The notes below the pieces were generated by a model. The model was not told where the DNA came from and ran no database searches. It saw only the letters and a program-made list of their open reading frames with translations. DNA of 64,000 nt from Peromyscus leucopus (lineage: Eukaryota; Chordata; Mammalia; Rodentia; Cricetidae). The first letter of the stretch is position 1, and every line of letters starts with the position of its first letter. Shown piece by piece: positions 1-10,539 of this stretch. The position numbers and the translations under genes are program-made. The stretch spans positions 117,480,629-117,544,628 of the forward strand of contig NC_051063.1 of assembly GCF_004664715.2 (NCBI RefSeq), given 5' to 3'.

Positions 1-660
1 AATGAGAGGCAAGCATGCAAGTTGCCTCTATCAAAAAATAGTTTGAGTGTTCCCTGGCTGTACTCAGTTTTGCTCAAACAGGCCTCCTATTAAAATGGTT
101 CATGGGTTTCCATTTTTGCTGTGTTGTAGAAAAAATAGGCAGTGTGACTAGAAACCTGAACAATCTGGCTCACCATGAACTGTGCAAAGTAATGAGATAC
201 AAACATAAATGTCTTATGTTTTGATGGGATCAAGTCATATTAAAATAGGGAAAAAGTTATTGTCTCTATATCTCCATGAAAAAAGCAGCTCAATTTCAAA
301 TCATCAACTTTGAGAATAGTAGTGAATATCAATTGGTATCTCTGGGACTCATCCATATTAATATGTGTGCTCAGTAGTGAGTAAGTGTTCTACCTAGTGT
401 ATCCAAGAGTAGAGATCTGTTCCAGAAAGACTTGGAGCCTGAGGGACAGAATTTCATAGATGTAGTGAAGAAAACTGACCAAATTTATATCTGGCATTTT
501 GAAGCATAATATTCACAAGATCTTTATTGGGGGAATGGGCTGACAGCAGATGAAGGCAGTCATGAACTAAAGCTTGCATACAGTAAATGGAAGACAATTA
601 AAGAAGCTGATTTAATGAATCTACAGATTGTGGTCAAATTGAGGCAATAAAAAACAAGTA
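1..660. other. Intergenic, no gene seen
   Basis: AT-rich sequence with no convincing open frame and no interspersed repeat that I recognise. Its right end supplies the left copy of the target-site duplication of the retrocopy that follows. Confidence 0.5.
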
Positions 661-676
661 AAAGATAGTAGGTATT

Positions 677-980
677 GGCCGCGGGAGGGGCGGGAGGGGC
701 GGGGGGAGGGGGGCTGGGAAAGTTGAGGCCGTGCTGCCGCCGGGTCTCCGGCCTCGAGGGCTCGGGCTCGCTGCGGCGGCGGCGGTGGCCGCGAGGAGAG
801 GCGGCGGGGGGGGGGGAGAGGAGGGCCCGGGCCCGCGCTCCCCCAGCCCCGCAGAAGCAGGCGGCGGCTGCGGACCCAGAGGTTCGCCTGGCCGGCCAGA
901 CACCGCTGCCTTCCGCTCCTGGGATCATGACCCAGGCGGGGGTCGCCGCCACCGCGGCCCGGAGCGCGTCGCCGGCGGTA
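677..980 (+). promoter_or_regulatory. CpG-island-like 5' end of the retrocopy
   Basis: About 300 bases of very high GC with dozens of CpG dinucleotides, including CGG runs and GGGGCGGG-type Sp1-like boxes near 685-710. The surrounding DNA is AT-rich and CpG-poor, so this block looks like the transcribed 5' end of a CpG-island promoter copied by reverse transcription. Whether it drives transcription here is unknown. The open frames in it are low-complexity Ala/Gly/Pro/Arg and not credible proteins. Confidence 0.6.
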
Positions 981-1212
981 TGAAATGGTGCTTCAAAAAA
1001 TACATTCTCTATGTATATCAGTGAGTTTATGAATGAGAGTGCGTGTGAGAACGGGTTTTAAAGTATAGACTGGTCCTTGCTATTGGAGATGTCTATCATA
1101 TATATAAATACATATATCATGTTGTACATGATAAATAATATAGTCTTATCTCAATTAAAAATGAACAGTAGGACTGCCATCTGCAGGTGGAAAATTGAGA
1201 CTTTCTCTAGAG

Positions 1213-1398
1213 CAGTGGCTCTCAGCCTTCCTAATGCAACCCTAACTGGTGACCCCAGCCATAAAATTATTTTCATTTCTACTTCATAACTGTAATTTTT
1301 CTACTGTTATGAACTGTAATGTAAATATCTGTGTTTTCCAATGGTCTTAGATGACCCCTGTGAAAGGCTGTTTGTGACCCACAGGTTGAGAACTCCTG
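1213..1398 (+). mobile_element. URR1-like non-autonomous hAT transposon
   Basis: A 186-bp element with terminal inverted repeats: CAGTGGCTCTCAGCC at the left and GGTTGAGAACTCCTG at the right. It is flanked by a perfect 8-bp duplication CTCTAGAG (1205-1212 and 1399-1406). Eight-base duplications and CAG...CTG ends are typical of hAT transposons. The body matches my memory of the rodent URR1 family. It has no coding capacity. Confidence 0.8.
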
Positions 1399-1424
1399 CT
1401 CTAGAGCATGGGAAAACAGGAGGT

Positions 1425-1665
1425 GGTTTTTTTTTTCTTTAATTCTCTCATACATTACATCCCAATCACAGTTTGCCCTCCCTCCACTCTTCCCAGCGCC
1501 CCTCCTCCACCTCTCCTCCAGATCCACTTCTCCATTTCCTTCTAGAACAAAAGAGCAGGCTTCCCAGGGACCTCAACCAAACATGGCGTGACGAGTTACA
1601 GTAAACTAGACAGAAACTTAATATCCAGGTTGGACAAGGCATCCCACTAGGAGGAAAAGGGTTCT
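1425..1665 (-). mobile_element. L1 3'-UTR fragment, antisense
   Basis: The plus strand reads the complement of a rodent L1 3' UTR: pyrimidine-rich CCCTCC runs, a CCAGATCCACTTCTCC-like stretch, then a segment around AACCAAACATGGCG and a GGAGGAAAAGGG end. It lies inside the retrocopy, so it may have been part of the copied RNA. Confidence 0.6.
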
Positions 1666-2324
1666 TCTGTAGATGTTTTTTAACCCATTGAGTTAGTAAC
1701 GATTTTAAAGCATATATTAAATCTTGAGAACTTAAAACTAAGAAAAAATTATATGTACTGAATTTTTTAAAACCATTTAAACTCTTAGCTTTCAATTGTT
1801 GCTCTATTCTGTTGAAAACATTATCCCAATGAAGCCTCCCAGGCCTGGTCAGAGCAGATACTGCTGAATGCCGGTCTACAGGCACAGTGGAAAGGAGATT
1901 GCCTGTGCTTAGTCAGCTGTTTTCACCAGACCCCTCCCTCCGCTTCCACTGCCCTTGAAAATCACCCCGTCCTGGTGAACAAAACAAACCCGTGTTTCCT
2001 CCCCACAGTGTTCCTGGGGGAGAAGAGAACATCACAGATGCATTACTTAGCACATGAACAGCACAACAGATAAGTTACCAAGGAAAAAGAGACTTTTCTG
2101 AATTGCTTTTAAGCATTAATATTTAGAGTTTTCTTTGTCCTTGGAAGGTCCAGTTTGCCAATTTCATTCTATATGGCCATTGATGACTCCCTCCCACCTT
2201 CTCTTAGTGGCTGTCTTTCACATATACATCCTTACATCATGGTGGCACTTGAGTTCTGAAGGGCAGGCTTGCTTTATTGGAACAAAGGTTATATGCCGTG
2301 GAGAAACTCCAGTTTTGTGTTGTT

Positions 2325-2440
2325 TCTGAGATAGGGATCTTGCTGTGTCGTCCAGACTGGCCTTGAGTTCCTGAGCATAAACAGTCCTTCCACGTCTGCC
2401 TCTACGTAGCTGGGCCTAGGGGTGGACTCCTCCACCCAGC
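2325..2440 (-). mobile_element. Old B1-like SINE, antisense
   Basis: Diverged antisense B1 signature: GAGATAGGGATCTTGCTGTG followed by CAGACTGGCCTTGAGTTC. It lies inside the retrocopy and looks older than the insertion itself. Confidence 0.5.
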
Positions 2441-3163
2441 TGAGGTGCTCCGTTTGCGATTGCAGCCTAAGTCCTAAAGGCTGTTAAGACTTTGAGTTTG
2501 TTTTGGCTGGTTGTCGGCAGCTCAGCTCTGTCTGGAGATAGCATTGCATTGTCAGGGGTCTTGTGCTGAGAGTACAGGACTGGAATGTTGTCTGACTATC
2601 AGCCTTCTGTGACCATCTGGAGAGAGAGGTCAAGAATTGGACTCCTGCTCACATGTAGCTCTAATTGAAGACATAATAATACATTTGTATGTGAGAGATC
2701 ATTTCATACATGGACTCAGATGAGAAATAGTTTGCACTGCAGTCCTACTTGGTTTAACAATATGGGTACTTAACACTGTTAATGATTAAAGCTACATGAT
2801 TTGGGGAGGAAACTTAAATGGTTTTTGGTAATATCTAGATAAAACTTTCGTTGAAGTAATGGAAGAAAATGCAGTCAAATTTGGTCATAAGTTTCATGTT
2901 GTCTAACATTTTGACATGACTTTATAAAACATCTCCACAGATAACTTTGTAATTTCTGGAAATACACAAAATCATGTCTGCCACCTAAGTGAGAGTCATT
3001 GATCAACTCATTTTGTTCTATTTATTGATCATACAGAATCACTGAATGTGCTCTGTTCCTCTCAGACGTCCACAGTTAAATTCTAATGAAGTGAAAATTT
3101 TTAGATTTCTCTAAGTATACTTATTTCTACAGTGAATTTGTTAAATATGTTGAGCATAGATGA

Positions 3164-3169
3164 AATAAA
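3164..3169 (+). promoter_or_regulatory. Poly(A) signal of the retrocopy
   Basis: AATAAA lies 22 bases before the start of the A tail at 3192, the spacing expected for cleavage and polyadenylation of the source RNA. Confidence 0.75.
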
Positions 3170-3232
3170 TTCATTTTCATGTTTTTAATCGAAAAAAAAA
3201 AAAAAAAAAAAAAAAAAAAGATAGTAGGTATT

Positions 3233-3994
3233 AAATCTCAGTGCAATCTGCACAGTTATTTTACTGAGGGGAAAATCAGGATTCAAAATATTGTGTCTGA
3301 ATTTGTGCTTAACTGACTGGTAGTTTATAGATAGTATATAAGCATATGCACACACACATATATACACAGAAATGTGTGTGTACACAGACCTGTCCCCCAA
3401 AAGTATAAAACAATATATTTTTTTTCAGTTGGGAAGAAACAGAGGGGCTCTTAGGATGCTATCATGGTGATGTATAGGGTTGACTGTGCTTGGATACTTA
3501 AAATACAGAGAAAACATTTGTGTTCATGAAAACAGACCTAATGCAGAAGCACAGTACACAAATTAGAAGGTTAGCAGGTAGGTATTCAAACTTCATCATG
3601 AAATTGTGGATCCATTCTAAAATGACTTATTATTGGATGTCTTGTGTTTTGAGATCCAAGGTATCTTCTTGCATCATGGGAAGCTGAGTACTTAGGCTTT
3701 AAATACAGGTCTAGATTGAAGGCTGAGGATTCTACCTTCTGTCTGTACTAGGTGCTCTTCATTGCATCAATGCCATACACATTGTCAATATACTTCTTCA
3801 CTGACTCAGTCCATCCATTATTTCAATGCTGGTCTACAGTCCCAGAGTTTGAAATGTTCCTCTATTTAGTAGTCTAATTGTTGTAACATGACATAAGAGT
3901 AAAGTGGGTAAAAACAAACACTCATTAAAAAAATGAGTGTAATGAAATATATTCCTGAGCTGCAATATATGAAACAAAAACTTAAGTATCTAAT
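3233..3994. other. Intergenic, no gene seen
   Basis: AT-rich sequence with a short TA/CA-rich stretch near 3345-3385. No convincing gene. Its right end (3989-3994) is the probable target duplication of the LTR element that follows. Confidence 0.4.
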
Positions 3995-4487
3995 CGTAGC
4001 AGGAATCTTAAAAGTTCTTATTAATAAAAACAAACCTGGAGCTAGGTATTAGGGTGAATGCTGGAATATCAGAGAAGCAGAACAAACCACAGCTACCTCA
4101 CCTTGCCAATTCCTCAGCTGATCCTGTTTCCTCAGACTGGAAGCTTCTGAGTCCTTATCCAAATGGATCTCGGCTGAACTGTGCTGCTCAAAAGCCTAAG
4201 ACCTTAACCAGGCTCTAGTTCCTCGTCCTCATGCCTGTGTGTGTGTATACCTTTTTGCTTTCTGCCATCACTTCCTTGGATTAAAGGCGTGAGTAACCAT
4301 GCTTGGCTCTTTCCAGTGTAGCCTTGAACTCACAGAAATCCAGATGTATTTCTGCCTCTGGAATGCTAGGATTGAAGGCATGTGGGCCACTGCCTAACGT
4401 CTATGTTTAATATTGTGGCTGCTCTATTCTCTGACCCCAGTAAGTTTATTAGAATGCACAATATTTTGGGAACACAATATCACCACA
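3995..4487 (-). repeat. 3' LTR of the antisense element
   Basis: On the minus strand it starts TGTGGTGATATTG directly after the purine tract and carries AATAAA early on. Its middle contains a SINE-like segment (CACGCCTTTAATCC on the minus strand). It ends ...CTACG, where CA would be expected. Only its two ends resemble the partner LTR at 5965-6419. Confidence 0.65.
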
Positions 4488-4500
4488 TTTCCTCTTTTTA
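4488..4500 (-). other. Polypurine tract
   Basis: The minus strand reads TAAAAAGAGGAAA immediately before the LTR start TGTGGTG, the position and composition of a plus-strand primer in LTR elements. Confidence 0.65.
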
Positions 4501-4669
4501 TCTAAAATTTAAAAAGCTTATAACTAATATAAGAAAAAATATATTCAATAAGTATATACAATATATACAAGTCAAGAATTACATTAATGATGTCTAGTCC
4601 ATTAACATTTGACAGATTCAGACAAAAAATTTTCATTACTTATCCTATTAAAACAAGTAGTTTCTTTTT

Positions 4670-4885
4670 AAAAGTGGATTCAATAATTTTCTTTTATCTT
4701 ATTATATTCATATTCTCTCTTTTTTCTTTTCATAATAGATTCAATGATCTACCTTTTGTCATTTTTATATCTTCCCCTTTTTCTTTTTAGAGTATACTCA
4801 ATGATCTACTATTATTTCTTTATCTTTTTTCTCAGAGTAGATTCAATGATCTACCTCATATCTATAGTCTCTTTTTTCTTTTAAA
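4670..4885 (-). repeat. Four diverged internal repeats of the LTR element
   Basis: The block around GATTCAATGATCTACC recurs near 4675 (diverged), 4738, 4795 and 4839. Each copy is followed by a T/C-rich tail, with unit lengths of roughly 43-63 bases. It lies just inside the polypurine tract. No function is evident. Confidence 0.6.
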
Positions 4886-5398
4886 CAAAAACTCTGAATC
4901 TAATCTCCTTGTTTAGCTTTTTTCCTGACCATTAACAATTAACAACTTGTAACCAACCATCATAAACAATGACAATTATCGATAAGCTATTGAACAACCA
5001 AAAAATACCCACCCCAGTTCTTGGGAATATGGGAGTAGTTTTCTTAAAATTACTTCCTGCTTTCTGGGGGTGAAGACATCTTTAGAGGATCCTGAAAAGA
5101 AAACTTTTGGGTTAATTATCAAGTCCTAAGAGAGTTAGCTGTATCATTTGTCCAGTCTCTGAATAATAGGAAAGTGCAGGATTTGTCTCAGGTCCTTGTT
5201 CAAATAGTCTATGAATCTAAATCATCTCAGCTAGCCATCTTGAAATTGTCCTGAACAGTTTGTAGTCCAAAGTCGATCTTTCTTTGGTGGTAATCAGCTT
5301 AATGGTTTTACCATAGTCCATGTGAAACCATCATTGTGGAGTCCCATCATCCTTTTGAAGATTTCAAAGTTGCTGTTAGTCATGGTCATGGTTCCCTG

Positions 5399-5403
<5 letters not shown>

Positions 5404-5473
<70 letters not shown>
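5404..5473. repeat. Poly(T) and (GT)n microsatellite
   Basis: About 28 Ts followed by about 20 GT units, inside the internal region of the LTR element. It creates spurious Cys-Val and Thr-His open frames. Confidence 0.95.
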
Positions 5474-5476
<3 letters not shown>

Positions 5477-5950
5477 CCTCCTCTGTGGTTTGGAGCAATC
5501 ACAGTCTGGTAAATGTCTGTCTCTTGGAACCATGAATGTTCTTCCCTAGAAGAGAAAATCTTCACAGTACTTTCTCCCCACCATTTGTCTTGCCAAACTT
5601 TTCCAAACTGACCTTTGTCGATGCTTTTTTGTAACACGATAGTCCTGGAAATTCTTCTCTGAACAAGCAGCAGTAAACCCTTCATCCCAGGTAGCAGTCA
5701 CCAACACAACGACAAGGAGCAGCCAGCAATTCGGAGCAGTAGCATCTACCTCCATGGTCCCACCACTGTTTGTGGCTTGTCAGGGCTAAAGCGTCTCCTT
5801 AGCAAGCCTCCTAGACTGGCCTCAAACTCGGGATCCTCCTTCAGTAATCCTACTGGTATGTGCCACCACAACTGGCTGAGGGTAGCTCTGGTCTGAGCTG
5901 GGGCCTGAAAGGCCATAGGCAAGCAGGGTTTTGGGAATTCGTACCATGAA

Positions 5951-5962
5951 TGTTGGGTGCCA
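5951..5962 (-). other. tRNA-Lys-type primer-binding site
   Basis: The minus strand reads TGGCACCCAACA two bases downstream of the LTR end (...CTACA, then TC). One base differs from the usual TGGCGCCCAAC, as expected from CpG decay. Confidence 0.65.
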
Positions 5963-5964
5963 GA

Positions 5965-6419
5965 TGTAGATTTAATGGTCTTATTAAATAAGAAACACAG
6001 AGCTCAGTGCAGAGTTAAAAGCCCAAGATGTCAGAGCAGTAGCTAAGAGCTGAGACTAAAACAGTCTTTGTACCCCTCACTGACACTGCCATCCTTCCCC
6101 TGAGAAAGAGACCTACTTCCTGTGTATCTGTCTTTTTATTGACTTTCTGTTCTGCTTTCTCATTGGTTGTAAACCCAACCACATGACCTCCTCATCACTG
6201 CCTGTCTATACAGACCTCCAGGTCTTCTATGGGTGGTATTGAGGTTAAAGGTGTGTATCTCCAAGCTGGCTATGTCCTGCCGTGCGATTGGGTTAAAGGC
6301 ATGTGCCACCACTGCCCTGCTTCTGCTATAGCTTGCTATTAGCTCTCTGACCCCCAGGCAACTTTATTTATTAACATACAAATAAAATCCCATTTCAGCA
6401 CAAATAAGATATCACCATA
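5965..6419 (-). repeat. 5' LTR of the antisense element
   Basis: A 455-bp LTR whose minus-strand end ...TCTACA abuts the primer-binding site. It contains AATAAA in an AATAAATAAAGTTGCC context, an ATTGG (inverted CCAAT) box near 6162, and a B1-like segment around 6290-6320. It belongs to the same family as the solo LTR at 58862-59307, with long shared stretches such as the CTCATTGGTTGTAAACCCAA block. Confidence 0.7.
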
Positions 6420-6425
6420 TCTAAC

Positions 6426-9193
6426 AAAGTAGTTCTATGTTGAAAAGTTTGAAAGAGCTACTAAAAATTTCAAAGAGAATTGAAGGAGATTCTGCCTAGA
6501 AACTAGGAAGAAAAAGAAAAGATTATACATAAGAGATCAGGGAAGCTGTTATCTAACCTCTCATGATACTTGAGACTGTTTTGCTCAGGGATGGCACATT
6601 TTGAGAGCACATAAGGTCACTGGAAAACAGCAGGTAGCTACCAAGTGGCCAGTAAATTCCTGGAATGCAGGAGGTACAGAGATCAAAAGACAAGCACCAA
6701 AATACCAGGATCTCACAAGGATGAGTATGTACCAGAAAGACAGGTTCAGTGATTTTTAAATGGGCAACAAAAAGGCCCTTCCTGGAGGTCCGTGCTTTCT
6801 GCACTCAGCTCAGATGCTGACTCATTCACCAAGCCAGCCAATGGCAGCAGAGCTGCAGACATGCAAACAGGAATGAACTTGAGGAAAGGGATGGAGCAAC
6901 TTCCCATATATTCTAATTAATCATACAGTTAGTGTGTTTTGGTACCGTGCTTATCTTCTTCTGTCCCTGTAATGATTGATAAATATCCTCTCATAATAAA
7001 TATAAAGATAGATATGTTTAACATGATTTAAGCATTTTATAGATATGTAATGATTTAAATATCACACAGGTGTATGCAAGCATTGTACAAAAATGCTGCC
7101 ATGTTTGTACTATATATTTTGTACTATATACTGTACTTCTAAATTGCCAACCAAAGTAAGATAATTTGTAAAACTTGTAATACAATTTTCAAATTAATAA
7201 AAAAAGAGATAAAGAATGATTTGACTAGACTTACATATTTAGCTAGTTTATGACAAGGAACACCTATTTTACCCAGATTGCTAGATAATGTTTCATTTAT
7301 CATTTAGATATAGTAGCCAAAAATGATGAATCAACATGAGTTGAATTCCCTGATAATCAGGCCTAGAAGCACTTGGCCAGATATTTATATATCTTAACCT
7401 GATTGAAGCATTACATACTGTGAACACATATCAGATGTTACAAGGGATATCATTGATTCACACAGATTTTATAATTTATGTAAAACTACAAAAATAAACT
7501 TTAAAAATACTTTCTCCCAGAAAGTTCCATCATCAGCTTCCCAACTTCTTGAAGAGGGGAGATGAACAGGGTGCACATCAAGATAAGAGGCTTTGCAATG
7601 TAAACTAGGAACAGCCATGTTTGAACACATAGGAGCTCCATAGCTGCTTGATTTTGAAACAACTTAGGCCAATTAGGTGACACATCTGTATCCTGATATG
7701 TGTGGGCCATTCAAGAGAATGTACTTGATCAAGGAAGCAATGTAACTGGAGCAATCTATGCAGGAACTTAAAACACTTTCATAAGTCAAGACATCAAGAC
7801 TCTTATCAATAGAGTCTCTGCAAAGTACATCACAAATTCTACTCTTCAGGATGTCTGTGTGTCCAAGACAGGATAGCTGCAGAATCTAGGTATCGTATAG
7901 ACATCTTTGAAAGCTACTATTCTGCCTAACATAACAATTCATACTATTGTGTTAAGAAAGAACATTACATGTCTCTTCAGTTGGCAGAGTAAGCCTTCTG
8001 TAAGCAAAGCTTTTTTTTTTTTCCCTTGAGGAATCTGGAAAAGGAGACTAATACAGTTAGCATCATCAGCAAACACTTCATGGAGAAAGACTGAGTCTTG
8101 AAGGAAGGAAATGATTTGGATAAAGGGAAGGAAAAGGAAAGAAGAGATGCTATTAATACAAAAGAAGGTGTTATAGATATATACTCAATTACTACATTAA
8201 GAGATAATAAATTACCTAGTAGTAATTGAATTATATACAAGTAATTGTTCATTATTAATTAAAGTGTCAATGTGTTTATTTTCTGTAATAGTTTACCCTT
8301 TAAGATATCTCTTAAAGTGCCTTTGGACTGGCTTCCCAAGTTGATACAGGATACCACTGTCTTTACTTCCCAACTCAGGTACTTTTTTCCTATCTTTACT
8401 ATTTGTACTATGACACATCACACCTCCTTTCTGTCTAGGTGGGAGAATTATTACAATATGTATCTTCAAAGGGGATTGTCATTCTCATGACAAAAGACCA
8501 AAGCTTGAACCATGTTTCTTCTACTTAATTGTATACAAAGAATGCAGTGACACACTTGTTCAGGAAAACATAGCAATTAGGACAAGTACAGTGAGGTCAC
8601 CTCAGTGTGTCTTTCCCTGGAACATTCCCTTGTGCAGAAGTATCTGATAGCCATCCCAGCAGGCCTGTCTCTGTACAGAGCTGCACCAGAGCCCTTTCTT
8701 CTCAGAGGTCTATTCTAGTTATCCAACCTTCTTTTCTGAAGACAAATCTGACTTGCATTCCTTTTATTCTGGTTCCTCATTCTTGACTTGGCTTATGCCT
8801 GCAAAGTCAATGCTAGAAACGAATCCTTCCATGTAACTTTCCCAAACAGCTCTCAGCTGTCCACAATTTAAATCTAAAAATTATTGTGTGTATGCCTGCC
8901 CACTGAACTCATAATGCTAGTGTAGGGGATTGGGTTTTGTGGATCTTGTGAAACCAGTGTAAACTTCATATTTTTAAATGGATCATAGTCACTTTTGTGG
9001 AGGGCTCATAGTTGGACTAGCCAACAAATGACCTTGATTACAGTGGGTAGAGAAAGTTTTGATAGTCATTTTCCATATTGCTTCATTTTGCATGTAATAC
9101 AACACGTATTATGCAAAGAACAGGTAGTATCAATAATGCACATTGAATGAGCAAACTGTCCAATGCTCTTTTAATTCAATATGCAAATAATAA
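6426..9193. other. Intergenic, no gene seen
   Basis: About 2.8 kb of AT-rich sequence. No frame longer than about 90 codons, no recognised protein and no repeat that I can name. It could hold old, unrecognisable repeats. Confidence 0.4.
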
Positions 9194-9201
9194 GGAAATA
9201 A

Positions 9202-9346
9202 TTTTTTTTTGAGACAGGGTTTCTTTGTGTAGCTTTGGGGACTGTCCTGTCCTAGAACTTACTTTGTAGACCAGGCTGGCCTTGAACTCACAAAGACACA
9301 CCTGTCTCTGCTTCCCATTAAAGGCGTGTGCCACCACTGCCCAGCT
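9202..9346 (-). mobile_element. B1 SINE, antisense
   Basis: T-run, then GAGACAGGGTTTCTTTGTG, ...GACCAGGCTGGCCTTGAAC..., ending CCACCACTGCCCAGCT: a complete antisense B1. Flanked by GGAAATAA at 9194-9201 and 9347-9354. Confidence 0.9.
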
Positions 9347-9354
9347 GGAAATAA

Positions 9355-10146
9355 ATATTTTAAGGGGCACTCTAAAAACTTGATAATGGATGAATTATTT
9401 CTAAACTTAATCTTTTTCTTCATGTCATCCATTCTGGAGGCTACAAAGGAGGTGTTAAAGTGGAAGAAAACTATCAACTACTACATTATTAAGGGAGTCA
9501 GATGTAGAAGGAGCAGAGTGATTTTGACAAGAAGTGAAAAATGACCTGATTTATGGTTCTGGTGCTGCCACATATTGACTGCAAGGTGGTTAAAATTCAC
9601 TCTTTGAGAATTTCCTAAATGTATATAATATATTTTGATCATACTGATGCCCTATGTCCCTTTTAACTCTTCCTTATAACTCACTAGGTCCAATCAGTGT
9701 TGTCCTTATGACTATGGGCAATCTAGCAGGTGCCACTTCCTATAAGAAAACTGGTATTCCCACCTGCAGTATCCTTCAATATTATTTCAAATTAAAGCAT
9801 GGAGTGCTAAATCAGGAAATTCATGAAGTATCCAGTCCAACAGAAGAGAATGAAAATCAACACTGCTGCCTCTAAGCAAAGAAAGAATCTAAAGCTGACT
9901 TTTAATTTCTAGCTTCATTTCCTAAATAAATATTTTGATGAGTTAGGATAAGCTTGGAGTTAGAAAAATCTACACTTAAATATTAGCAACTCCTATCATG
10001 AACATTTAATAATAACTGTAAACCTCTGTGTCCAGAAAATACTATTTCCATGTAGGTAACCACCACCTCTAGGTCTTACAACCTTCCTGCCCCTGCTATT
10101 GATCCTTGAGCCTTGGGAGTAGGAGTAAAATGTGGATGTCACCTTT
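9355..10146. other. Intergenic, no gene seen
   Basis: No recognisable gene or repeat. The 73-codon frame near 9654 resembles nothing that I know. Confidence 0.4.
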
Positions 10147-10162
10147 AAGATTGAGATTTCCA

Positions 10163-10333
10163 TGCCGGGCGGTGGTGGTGCACGCCTTTAATCCCAGCAC
10201 TTGGGAGGCAGAGCCAGGTGGATCTCTGTGAGTTCAAGGCCAGCCTGGACTACCAAGTGAGTCCCAGGAAAGGCGCAAAGCTACACAGAGAAACCCTATC
10301 TTGAAAAACCAAAAAAAAAAAAAAAAAAAAAAA
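10163..10333 (+). mobile_element. B1 SINE, young, with perfect target duplication
   Basis: Starts GCCGGGCGGTGGTGGTGCAC at 10164, with the polymerase III internal promoter motifs of B1 (including GAGTTCAAGGCC), and ends in an A tail of about 24. Flanked by a perfect 16-bp repeat AAGATTGAGATTTCCA (10147-10162 and 10334-10349). Confidence 0.95.
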
Positions 10334-10539
10334 AAGATTGAGATTTCCACAGCCTCTTATCCTCTGCAGGATGACCAGCTATTGTTCTCTGTGTTAATTG
10401 CCATCTACTGCAAAAACAAGCTTCTCTGATTAGGGTTGGGTGATACGATAATCTATGGGCATTACACTAAATATTTTGGAGCTGATTTAATATTATGTTC
10501 ATTTAGCAAAATAAAAACAGTAGATTCTCTCCTAGAACC

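Larger units (their letters stand above)
677..3216 (+). pseudogene. Full-length-looking retrocopy of a polyadenylated RNA, parent unknown
   Basis: A 2.5-kb insertion bounded by a perfect 16-bp direct repeat, AAAGATAGTAGGTATT (661-676 and 3217-3232). The left end is extremely GC-rich (677-980). The right end has AATAAA at 3164-3169, then a pure A tail (3192-3219, its last As shared with the repeat). These are the hallmarks of LINE-1-mediated reverse transcription of a capped, polyadenylated RNA. The first ATG (927-929, A at -3) opens only 18 codons, beginning MTQAGVAATAARSASPA, and then reads GTA TGA. Position 978 also resembles a splice donor (GTATGA), so the source RNA may have been unspliced exon 1 plus intron, ended at an intronic poly(A) site. 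The body contains old repeats (a URR1-like element, an L1 3' UTR, a B1-like piece) that were probably already in the source RNA. I do not recognise the parent gene. Confidence 0.85.
3995..6419 (-). mobile_element. Non-autonomous class II (ERVK-type) LTR element, antisense
   Basis: Read on the minus strand the order is LTR (6419-5965), two bases, a primer-binding site TGGCACCCAACA (5962-5951), about 1.45 kb of internal sequence, a polypurine tract (about 4500-4488) and a second LTR (4487-3995). The primer site resembles the tRNA-Lys type TGGCGCCCAAC used by class II elements. The flanks are TCTAAT (3989-3994) and TCTAAC (6420-6425), a 6-bp duplication with one mismatch. No gag, pol or env frame of useful length exists, so the element would have depended on another virus for movement. 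Its size and layout recall the mys-type elements of Peromyscus, but I cannot confirm that name. Confidence 0.7.

Noticed and set aside
560..1024. Overlapping Ala/Gly/Pro/Arg-rich frames on both strands
   Set aside because: Products of the GC-rich CpG block in the retrocopy. Several start at non-ATG codons and none shows a recognisable domain.
5294..5685. Frames with Thr-His or Cys-Val runs
   Set aside because: Direct translations of a (GT)n microsatellite; no flanking conserved protein.
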